From NCBI GenBank assembly GCA_964486935.1, contig CAZAPG010000023.1, positions 37,011 through 101,010 of the forward strand: a stretch of DNA of 64,000 nucleotides. Reading direction: 5' to 3'. The translations under genes and the position numbers were made by a program. This document shows positions 57,551-64,000 of the stretch, piece by piece. Numbering within the stretch: position 1 is the first letter of the stretch; the number at the start of each line of letters is the position of its first letter. Origin of the DNA: CAZAPG01 sp964486935. Its GTDB lineage: Bacteria > Chloroflexota > Anaerolineae > 4572-78 > J111. The notes under the pieces are model-generated. The model saw only the letters and a program-made list of their open reading frames with translations, had not been told where the DNA came from and did not search any database.

Positions 57551-58807
57551 ATGTCTAATATGCTTTCCGTGGTAATTCCCGCATATAATGAAGAAGATGG
57601 TATTGCCGACATCATCGAACGAGTCTTGTCAATTAAAGAATCGCTGGCTGACGTCGGCGTACAGAATTTGGAATTAATTGTGGTTGACGACGCCTCAAAA
57701 GATAGAACCGCCGAGATTGTGGCCGGCTATCCCCAGGTGGTCTTAATTCGGCACAAGGTGAACCGCAATTATGGCGCGGCCATTAAAACCGGCTTTCGGG
57801 CGGCCAAAGGCAATCTGCTGGCTTTTTTGGATGCCGATGGCACCTACCCGCCGGAGCACTTCCCCCGCCTGTGCAAGCCAATTTTGGAAGAGGGCGCTGA
57901 TTTGGTCATCGGCTCGCGCATGGCCGGGGCCGATAGCGAAATGCCCCTGGTTAGACGGATTGGCAACACCATTTTTGCCACGCTGGTGAGCATTATCAGC
58001 AACCGCAAAGTAACCGACAGCGCCAGCGGCCAGCGGGTTTTGCGCAGCGATATTCTCTCTCACCTGTACCCCTTGCCAGACGGCCTCAACTTTACGCCGG
58101 TAATGAGCACCCGCGCCATGCACGAACACATCAACGTGGTTGAAGTGCCTATCCCCTACTCCGAGCGGGTGGGGCGCTCTAAACTGAGCGTGGTGCATGA
58201 TGGCCTTCGCTTTTTGAACACCATTTTGATGACCGCGCTCACTTACAATCCGGTTAGGATACTGGGCCTGGTTGGCATGGCGCTGGTAGCCCTGGGTTTG
58301 ATTGTGGCGCTGGCGGCCCTGGCATTTGGCGCAATCGCCAAACCCGATGGGCTGTTTGCTTATCTGTTTGCCGGCCTGGTGCTGGCTTCAGCCGGAGTTA
58401 ACGTTTTTGCCATCGGCGCTACATTTAATTATATTGTTTCTCTGTTTCACAAGCGTCAGATTCGGCAGGGGTTGCTGGGGCGACCCATCTTCTCGGCGCC
58501 GCTGGAATCTCACTTTGGCTGGATGGGCATTGTGGCAGCCGTTAGCGGCGTGGTAATTTACGGCCTGGCCGTGTGGCAAAGCTGGACCTCGCCGGCCAGC
58601 GCCGCGCCCTGGTTTGCTCCGGCGGTGAGCGCAATTATGGTGCTCACCGGGCTGCAACTGTTTGTCTCGTGGTTGCTTACCGTTGTTTTGGCCGAGTTAA
58701 GCAAGCGCGATGCCCAGGCCGAAGAAGATTTGGGCGAAGTGCTGTCGCTGGCTGTTAAGCAAAAAGAAGCCAGAGTTGCAGAAGTGACAGCGCCGGCTAT
58801 TAGCTAA
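57551..58807 (+). CDS. GT2 glycosyltransferase with C-terminal membrane helices
   Basis: A 418-residue enzyme. The N-terminal 230 residues are a DPM1-like GT-A domain: VVIPAYNEEDGIADIIERVL, VVDDASKDRTAEIV, and the LLAFLDADGTYPPEHF metal site with GADLVIGSRMAG. Four helices follow (GLVGMALVALGLIVALAALA, YLFAGLVLASAGVNVFAIGA and two others), as in polyprenyl-phosphate sugar synthases. It probably charges a lipid carrier or adds a sugar at the membrane. GGAG precedes the ATG. Confidence 0.92.
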   Translation: MSNMLSVVIPAYNEEDGIADIIERVLSIKESLADVGVQNLELIVVDDASKDRTAEIVAGYPQVVLIRHKVNRNYGAAIKTGFRAAKGNLLAFLDADGTYPPEHFPRLCKPILEEGADLVIGSRMAGADSEMPLVRRIGNTIFATLVSIISNRKVTDSASGQRVLRSDILSHLYPLPDGLNFTPVMSTRAMHEHINVVEVPIPYSERVGRSKLSVVHDGLRFLNTILMTALTYNPVRILGLVGMALVALGLIVALAALAFGAIAKPDGLFAYLFAGLVLASAGVNVFAIGATFNYIVSLFHKRQIRQGLLGRPIFSAPLESHFGWMGIVAAVSGVVIYGLAVWQSWTSPASAAPWFAPAVSAIMVLTGLQLFVSWLLTVVLAELSKRDAQAEEDLGEVLSLAVKQKEARVAEVTAPAIS

Positions 58808-58810
58808 TAA

Positions 58811-58894
58811 GAGTTTATAGGGTTTATAGAGTTAGATACTTAACCACACAAACTCTATAAACTCACAAAACTCTACGAACCCTAAAAACTATAG
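58811..58894. repeat. GAGTTTATAGGG inverted-repeat region
   Basis: GAGTTTATAGGGTTTATAGAG pairs imperfectly with AAACTCTATAAACTC and a following ACTCTACGAACCCTA. It occupies the gap before the radical SAM gene; weak terminator function is possible. Confidence 0.5.
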
Positions 58895-58936
58895 TAAATA
58901 ACCAGAACTGGATTTGTATTAGAGGGGAGGACATTT

Positions 58937-60562
58937 ATGTCTACAAATTGGATAAACCTTGGGACGCGCTCCATTAAAAAATTGCGTCCGGCTGAATTTC
59001 CCGATATCAGCGCCTTAATGAAAGAGCCAACACTGGCCGAACGGGGGCCGGACACCGTAGATGTTCTGCTGGTCAACCCGCCCACCCCGGATGGCGGCAT
59101 CTGGATTCGCTCTCAGCACCGGGTGGGCCGCCGTTCCCGCGAGAATATGGTCTGGCCTCAAATGGAACTGGCCACCTTTGCGGCCTGTTTGCAACCAGAT
59201 TACAAAGTGGAAATTGTTGACGCCAACGCCACCCGCATGACCTGGCACGAATTTGAACAGCTTTTGGATAAAAAGCGGCCCAAATACTACCTTACCCAAG
59301 TTACCGCGCCCACGCTCACCAACGATATGTACGGCGTGTTTTTAGCCAAAAGCAAGGGCGCCAAAACTATTGCCTTTGGCACGCACGTAACGCCCAACAC
59401 TATGAACACCATGGTGGCTTACCCCGCGCTCGATTTTGTGGTGCGCGGCGAGCCGGAAATGACTCTGCGGGAACTGGTTGACGCCCTGGAAGGTCAAACC
59501 GGGGAAAACCCGGAAATGGAAGCCCTGATGCAAAAAACCGACCCCGCCCGCCGGCCCATTTCAGCCGAGCTGGTGGCGCGGGGTGATTTCAGCCCGATTA
59601 AGGGCCTGGCCTGGCGCTGCGCCGGCCAGATTAAACTGAACCCGGACCGCCCGTTTATCCCCGACCTTAATGACCTGCCGCTGCCCCGCCACGATATGCT
59701 GCCGCTTGACCATTATCGCATGCCGCTGATTAAAGGGCCGTATTCATTTGTTGTGCCCAGCCGGGGTTGTCCCGCCGGTTGTAAATACTGCATCAAGCAC
59801 GTCAGCTACAACTACTCGGTGCGGCTGCGCTCGGCTGAAAACATTATGGCCGAGCTTCGGTCGCTGAAAAAATTGGGCATCAACAATGTGATGATGTACG
59901 CCGACCTGTTTACCGTCAATCGAGACCAGGTTATCAGCATCTGCAAGGCTATGATCGAAGAAAAAATCGACATGCAGTGGATGTGCAACAGCCGGGTTGA
60001 CTACGTAGACGAAGAGATGCTGCAACTGATGGGCCAGGCCGGCTGCCATATGATTTCCTGGGGCATCGAGTCCGGCTCCGAAGAGGTGTTAAAGCGCGCC
60101 CGAAAAGGGGCCAACCCGGCCAAAGCCGAACAGGCGCTCAAATGGGCCAGAAAAGCCGGCATCAAAAACTTTGGCTACTTCATTATCGGCCTGCCCGGCG
60201 AAACCGAAGAGACCATTCAACAAACCATCGCCTTTTCCAAAACCCTGCCGCTGAATGTGGCTATCTTTCACATTGCCGCGCCCTACCCCGGCACGCCCTT
60301 CTTTTACGAGGTGGTGGAAAACGGCTGGTTCCGGCCCGGCACCAACTGGGAAATGGTCGATATGGACGGCTCAACCGTGCTGGATTACAGCGAAATTGGC
60401 CTGACCGCCGAGCGCCTGGAATACTGGCAAAAGCGGGCCACCCGCGAATGGGCGCTGCGCCCTGGCCCAATCATCACCATTTTGAAAGGGCTTAACACCT
60501 GGGCCGGCTTCAAAAGCGCCGTGGATGCCGGGTTGCAAACGCTCTCCTTTATTCGGAGTTAA
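58937..60562 (+). CDS. B12-binding-type radical SAM protein
   Basis: A 541-residue protein. The N-terminal part is a cobalamin-binding-like Rossmann domain (VDVLLVNPPTPDGGIWIRSQ, AKTIAFGTHVTPNTMNTMV, DFVVRGEPEMTLREL). The radical SAM cluster is C278-x3-C282-x2-C285 (CPAGCKYC), followed by NVMMYADLFTVNRDQV and the GIESGSEEVLKRARKGANPA AdoMet segment. It resembles HpnJ-like proteins. In this glycan context it may methylate or rearrange a sugar. AGGGGAGG precedes the ATG. Confidence 0.92.
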   Translation: MSTNWINLGTRSIKKLRPAEFPDISALMKEPTLAERGPDTVDVLLVNPPTPDGGIWIRSQHRVGRRSRENMVWPQMELATFAACLQPDYKVEIVDANATRMTWHEFEQLLDKKRPKYYLTQVTAPTLTNDMYGVFLAKSKGAKTIAFGTHVTPNTMNTMVAYPALDFVVRGEPEMTLRELVDALEGQTGENPEMEALMQKTDPARRPISAELVARGDFSPIKGLAWRCAGQIKLNPDRPFIPDLNDLPLPRHDMLPLDHYRMPLIKGPYSFVVPSRGCPAGCKYCIKHVSYNYSVRLRSAENIMAELRSLKKLGINNVMMYADLFTVNRDQVISICKAMIEEKIDMQWMCNSRVDYVDEEMLQLMGQAGCHMISWGIESGSEEVLKRARKGANPAKAEQALKWARKAGIKNFGYFIIGLPGETEETIQQTIAFSKTLPLNVAIFHIAAPYPGTPFFYEVVENGWFRPGTNWEMVDMDGSTVLDYSEIGLTAERLEYWQKRATREWALRPGPIITILKGLNTWAGFKSAVDAGLQTLSFIRS

Positions 60563-60567
60563 GGACA

Positions 60568-60621
60568 GGGTGGCAAGGTAGCAAGATTACAGGAAAAATG
60601 ATATTTGCTACCCTGCTACCC
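60568..60621. repeat. GGTAGCAA imperfect inverted repeat
   Basis: GGGTGGCAAGGTAGCAA (60568-60584) pairs with TTGCTACCCTGCTACCC (60605-60621), 15 of 17. It lies between the radical SAM and hddA genes. Confidence 0.55.
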
Positions 60622-60657
60622 ATAAAAAATTGTTGATACAAAAATTGGGACCAGCAA

Positions 60658-61656
60658 ATGATTATCACCAGAACCCCGCTACGAATCAGTTTTGCCGGCG
60701 GCGGCAGCGATTTGCCCGCTTTTTACGAACAAGAGCGGGGCGCTGTGGTTAACACCGCCATCGACAAATACATTTACATTACCGTAAACCCCAAATTTGA
60801 CCACAAAATCAGAGCCAGCTACTCTGTTACCGAAATTGTAGATACGGTAGCTGATTTACAGCACGAACTCATTCGCGAGTCGCTGCGCCTGCTTGGGATT
60901 GAACAGAGCATTGAAATCACCTCCATCTCCGATATTCCCTCGCAGGGTACGGGGTTAGGCTCTTCCAGCAGCTATACCGTGGGCCTGCTCAACGCGCTCT
61001 ACGCCCACTGCGGCCATATGGCCGGGGCCGAACGGCTGGCCCGCGAAGCCTGTTACATCGAGATTGACCGCTGCGGTAAACCCATTGGCAAACAAGATCA
61101 ATACAGCGCGGCCTACGGCGGGCTAAAATATACCCAATTCAACCCGGATGGAACCGTATTTACCGACCCTATCATCTGCTCGCCTCGCACCACGCAGCAG
61201 CTTCAAGAGCGGCTGCTGCTGCTTTACACCGGCCTGACCCGCAAAGCCGATGACATTTTGGTTGAGCAGGCCAGGGCCACCCGCTCTGATGCCGATAAAC
61301 AGGCTTCTTTGCGGCATATGGTGCAACTGGCCGACCAGCTCCACGAGGCCCTGACCCGAAACGACGTGGATGCCTTTGGAGAAATTCTGCACGCTGGCTG
61401 GCTGGAAAAACGAAAGCTGGCGGCCAACATCAGCAACAACCATATTGACGAATGGTACCAGCGAGGCCGCGCTGCCGGCGCTATTGGCGGCAAATTGCTG
61501 GGCGCGGGCGGCGGCGGCTTTTTATTATTTTATGCCGACCCCCAAAGACACGCCGATATCTGCCGGGCGCTGCCGGAACTGCGGCATGTCCCCTTTCATT
61601 TCGCCCCACAAGGCAGTAAAGTAATTTTTGTAGAAGAGAATGGCTACAAGCCGTAA
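60658..61656 (+). CDS. hddA: D-glycero-alpha-D-manno-heptose 7-phosphate kinase
   Basis: A 332-residue GHMP kinase. It opens IITRTPLRISFAGGGSDLPA, a start typical of HddA and related sugar kinases. The ATP motif is SDIPSQGTGLGSSSSYTVGL (PxxxGLGSSS) and the C-terminal motif GGKLLGAGGGGFLLFYADP. It phosphorylates the C1 of heptose 7-phosphate, giving the bisphosphate that GmhB uses. The promoter region is short; the GGACC before the ATG is a weak site. Confidence 0.93.
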   Translation: MIITRTPLRISFAGGGSDLPAFYEQERGAVVNTAIDKYIYITVNPKFDHKIRASYSVTEIVDTVADLQHELIRESLRLLGIEQSIEITSISDIPSQGTGLGSSSSYTVGLLNALYAHCGHMAGAERLAREACYIEIDRCGKPIGKQDQYSAAYGGLKYTQFNPDGTVFTDPIICSPRTTQQLQERLLLLYTGLTRKADDILVEQARATRSDADKQASLRHMVQLADQLHEALTRNDVDAFGEILHAGWLEKRKLAANISNNHIDEWYQRGRAAGAIGGKLLGAGGGGFLLFYADPQRHADICRALPELRHVPFHFAPQGSKVIFVEENGYKP

Positions 61657-61702
61657 AAAATCCCCCCACCCAAAACAATTTGTTATCAAATGACCCTATT
61701 TT

Positions 61703-61742
61703 ACGGAATACGCAATACATTACGTGGCGCGTATTCCGTTTT
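61703..61742. repeat. ACGGAATACGC palindrome with short T-run
   Basis: ACGGAATACGC (61703-61713) and GCGTATTCCGT (61729-61739) are exact complements, followed by TTT (61740-61742). It may end the hddA transcript and shares words with the intergenic repeats at 18142 and 31886. Confidence 0.6.
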
Positions 61743-61781
61743 GACTTAAGCCGCCACTCAATTTCCAGAACGCGCTCATAG

Positions 61782-61809
61782 TTGCGTGTCAATTAGATTA
61801 GAGTATACT
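61782..61809 (+). promoter_or_regulatory. candidate promoter of the carbamoyltransferase gene
   Basis: TTGCGT (61782-61787), 16 bp, TATACT (61804-61809), 35 bases before the ATG. Confidence 0.45.
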
Positions 61810-61844
61810 TGGCCTGATCAAAATTTGATGAGGTAACTGTAGCA

Positions 61845-63680
61845 ATGAATATTTTAGGTATTTCATGCTACTATCACGATGCGGCGGCGGCCTTGCTGGT
61901 AGATGGTCAATTGGTAGCAGCCGCCGAAGAAGAACGATTTACCCGTAAAAAGCATGATAGTAGCTTTCCCGCGCACGCCATTAATTTTTGCTTGAATTAC
62001 GCCAACCTTACCGCTCAGGATCTGGATTACGTGGTTTTTTACGAAAAACCGCTGATAAAGTTTGAACGAATTCTGCAAACCACGCTCAGCACCTTTCCCA
62101 AATCCTGGGGCGTCTTTCGCGAGTCGATGGTGACATGGTTTGATGAAAAATTGTGGATTAAAAGCAAGCTGCAAACCGGCATTGGCGTGCCGCCCAGCAA
62201 AATTCTGTTTGTGGAGCACCACCTCTCCCATGCGGCCAGCGCCCTGTTCTGCTCGCCGTATGAGGATGCCGCCGTCGTTACCATCGACGGCGTAGGCGAG
62301 TGGACCACCGCCTCGATGGGCCATGCCACGGCCAACTGGAACGGCAGCGGTAAAAACCATATTGACTTAACCCGCGAACTTCGCTTCCCCCATTCGCTGG
62401 GGTTGCTCTACTCCGCCTTTACCGCTTACCTTGGCTTCCGGGTCAACAATGGCGAGTACAAGGTAATGGGTATGGCCCCCTACGGCCAGCCCAAATATAT
62501 GGATGAGGTTTACAAAGTGGTTAAGGTGGATGAGGGCGGCGGCATCACCTTGAATATGGATTATTTCAGCTTTCATCACTCAACCCATAGCACCTACAGC
62601 CAAAAATTTATCGACCTGTTTGGCCCGCGCCGCAAGCCGGAGTCGGAATTTTTTACCGAAACCACCCACCCGGCTAAAGACCACCCCGATTGGAATGATG
62701 GCGTAGCGGCTCAAAATCAAAAGTACGCCGACATTGCCGCCAGCATCCAGCGAGTTACCGAAGAGATTATGCTGAAAATGGCTGATTACGCCCACCGGCA
62801 GACCGGCTCTAAAAACCTGGTAATGGCCGGCGGGGTGGCGCTGAACAGCGTGGCCAATGGCCGCATTATGCGCGAGAGTCCATTTGAAAATGTATTTATT
62901 CAGCCCGCTGCCGGCGACGCCGGCGGAGCTATTGGCGCGGCGCTGTACGCCTACCACGTTGTGTTTGGTCATCCGCGAAAATTCACAATGGAGCACGCCT
63001 ACTGGGGCGCGCAATACCCCGAAAGCCAGATGGTCGCGGCTATCAAAGCCGCCGGTTTTGAGTATGAGGAGTTTGACAACGATGACAAACTGCTGGACCA
63101 GGCGGTTGATACGCTGCTGCAAAGCAAAGTCATCGGCTGGTACCGGGGACGCTTTGAGTGGGGGCCGCGCGCCCTTGGGCATCGCTCTATCATTGCCGAC
63201 CCGCGCCGGGACGAAATGAAGGAGATTGTCAACACCAAAATCAAGTTCCGCGAGCCGTTCCGTCCCTTTGCGCCGGTCATTATCGAGGAGCGGGCGCATG
63301 AGTATTTCACCACGCCCAATCTTGACAAGCAATACCCGCCGCGCTACATGCTGATGGTCTCTGACATCCCCCAGGACAAGTGGGACAAGATCCAGGCGGT
63401 TTGCCACAACGGCACCGGCCGGCTGCAAAGCGTGCGCGAGGAGTGGAACTCCGGCTACTACCATCTCATTAAAAAATTTGGCGAAGCCACCGGCGTGCCG
63501 GTGCTGCTCAACACCTCTTACAACCTGCGCGGCGAGCCAATTGTGACCACCCCCCGCGAGGCCATTAACACCTTTGCCGCCTCGGATATTGACCAGTTGG
63601 TGATGGGGCCGTTTCTGGTCAAAAAGCCGGAGGGGTACCAGGCCACCGGCTCGCACCTGGGCGCGGATCAGGTGGATTGA
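61845..63680 (+). CDS. NodU/CmcH family carbamoyltransferase
   Basis: A 611-residue carbamoyltransferase. The N-terminal Kae1-like ATPase domain begins ILGISCYYHDAAAALLVDGQ and contains EEERFTRKKHDSSFP, EHHLSHAASALFCSP and VTIDGVGEWTTAS. The C-terminal NodU domain has YRGRFEWGPRALGHRSIIAD, FREPFRPFAPVI and LLNTSYNLRGEPIVTTPREA. It transfers carbamoyl from carbamoyl phosphate to a sugar hydroxyl. In this place it would decorate the heptose-containing surface glycan. GATGAGG lies before the ATG, 11 bases off. Confidence 0.95.
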   Translation: MNILGISCYYHDAAAALLVDGQLVAAAEEERFTRKKHDSSFPAHAINFCLNYANLTAQDLDYVVFYEKPLIKFERILQTTLSTFPKSWGVFRESMVTWFDEKLWIKSKLQTGIGVPPSKILFVEHHLSHAASALFCSPYEDAAVVTIDGVGEWTTASMGHATANWNGSGKNHIDLTRELRFPHSLGLLYSAFTAYLGFRVNNGEYKVMGMAPYGQPKYMDEVYKVVKVDEGGGITLNMDYFSFHHSTHSTYSQKFIDLFGPRRKPESEFFTETTHPAKDHPDWNDGVAAQNQKYADIAASIQRVTEEIMLKMADYAHRQTGSKNLVMAGGVALNSVANGRIMRESPFENVFIQPAAGDAGGAIGAALYAYHVVFGHPRKFTMEHAYWGAQYPESQMVAAIKAAGFEYEEFDNDDKLLDQAVDTLLQSKVIGWYRGRFEWGPRALGHRSIIADPRRDEMKEIVNTKIKFREPFRPFAPVIIEERAHEYFTTPNLDKQYPPRYMLMVSDIPQDKWDKIQAVCHNGTGRLQSVREEWNSGYYHLIKKFGEATGVPVLLNTSYNLRGEPIVTTPREAINTFAASDIDQLVMGPFLVKKPEGYQATGSHLGADQVD

Positions 63681-63727
63681 GGGGGCAGGGTTTCGGGCTT
63701 CAGGTTTCAGTTAGGTTTACCCCCGTA

Positions 63728-63756
63728 TTGACTCGTTGTCATATTTGGTTCATATT
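63728..63756 (+). promoter_or_regulatory. candidate promoter of the last small ORF
   Basis: TTGACT (63728-63733), 17 bp, CATATT (63751-63756), 33 bases before ATG 63790. Confidence 0.4.
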
Positions 63757-63789
63757 TAAACGTAAATAGAAATAAAGAAGGTAGATATT

Positions 63790-63963
63790 ATGACAACACT
63801 AACTGTTCGTGAGCAACTATATAAGGAGCAATACTTTTCAAATAAGAGGACCGAGCGTGTCATTCTGAGGCCGAGGGCCGAAGAATCTCCTGGTATGCGG
63901 CCTGAAAAGGTTGACAACCCGGAGATTCTTCACTCCGCTCCGCTGCGTTCAGAGCAACTGTGA
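63790..63963 (+). pseudogene. 57-codon ORF interrupted by a repeat, possible gene remnant
   Basis: AGAAGG precedes ATG 63790 at good spacing and a promoter-like pair lies upstream. The first about 22 residues (MTTLTVREQLYKEQYFSNKR) look like a genuine protein start. From about residue 23 the frame runs through a TGTCATTCTGAG-type repeat and stops at 63963. The likeliest reading is a gene cut short by repeat insertion; a short real protein is possible. The parent family is not recognisable from 22 residues. Confidence 0.45.
63858..63960. repeat. TGTCATTCTGAG inverted-repeat element inside the last ORF
   Basis: TGTCATTCTGAGG at the left; GAAGAATCTCC (63880-63890) is exactly complementary to GGAGATTCTTC (63921-63931); the right end TTCAGAGCAACTGTGA is a decayed complement of the left end. 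Such elements occur in many bacterial genomes. Confidence 0.7.
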
Positions 63964-64000
63964 TAAAAGTCAAATAGTCGATTAGGAAGTAGAGGGGTTC

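Noticed and set aside
62580..63656. A 358-codon minus-strand frame inside the carbamoyltransferase gene
   Set aside because: It lies wholly within a well-conserved gene and has no recognisable domain.

Overview
The window looks like a chromosomal segment of a Chloroflexota bacterium, most likely Anaerolineae-like. This rests on gene content, not on a marker gene: a Ser/Thr kinase fused to a MalT-like ATPase and LuxR domain, Thr/Pro-linker lipoproteins with SH3b domains, a secreted protein ending in a YLP-type tail, F420-type LLM oxidoreductase, menaquinone genes, and many small palindromic repeats between genes. There is no rRNA, CRISPR array, phage or transposase gene. One tRNA, Lys(CTT), is present.

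Layout. 1-7.4 kb: oxidoreductase fragment, AraC regulator, giant kinase-LuxR regulator, alpha/beta hydrolase, GNAT. 7.5-14.0 kb: a minus-strand housekeeping run (tRNA-Lys, dgkA, ybeY, pgpH-type 7TM-HD phosphodiesterase, yqeY, mogA, a PHP-AlbA fusion, a receiver-only response regulator). 14.2-21.4 kb: a TetR gene with a clear promoter and operator, leading into menF-menD-menB-menE-aroF. 21.6-26.5 kb: a five-gene operon of unknown function, three single-anchor membrane proteins, a membrane protein with an internal duplication, and a radical SAM protein. The radical SAM gene reads through an in-frame TGA as a C-U-A-E-P tail followed by a SECIS-like hairpin, so it is probably a selenoprotein. 26.5-39.9 kb: minus-strand metabolic and secreted genes (DinB/maleylpyruvate-isomerase-like, aldo/keto reductase, SCP2 tandem protein, a sugar-catabolism group, SH3b lipoprotein, DMT transporter, secreted PHP esterase-like protein, SDR, LLM oxidoreductase, PNPOx-like protein). 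40-48.3 kb: MocR-type regulator, cupin, EEP nuclease/phosphatase, a 43-codon small gene, patatin, PlsC, CdsA, PIG-L deacetylase, and a GGCT-PNPOx fusion.

48.5-63.7 kb is a surface-glycan region: galE, an OmpR-type regulator, a degenerate histidine kinase and pseudo-receiver pair, an undecaprenyl-phosphate sugar transferase, and all four enzymes of GDP-D-glycero-D-manno-heptose synthesis (hddC, gmhA, gmhB, hddA). A hexapeptide acyltransferase, a polytopic GT2, a B12-type radical SAM protein and a NodU/CmcH carbamoyltransferase complete it. Three promoters in this region (kinase, sugar transferase, gmhB) share the same architecture: three TTCnnAC-like heptamers at exact 11-bp period, then 21 bp, then a TAnACT -10. 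This is what a PhoB/OmpR-type activator site looks like and suggests a local glycan regulon.

Repeats are a second theme. Two copies of a MITE with GGGTnnnTCC ends each carry an 8-10 bp target duplication. A leader repeat supplies the Shine-Dalgarno of four genes. Several repeat families have landed in frame inside coding sequences (kinase linker, menE, the radical SAM selenoprotein, and the last small ORF). All assignments are from reading the sequence; no database search was run.
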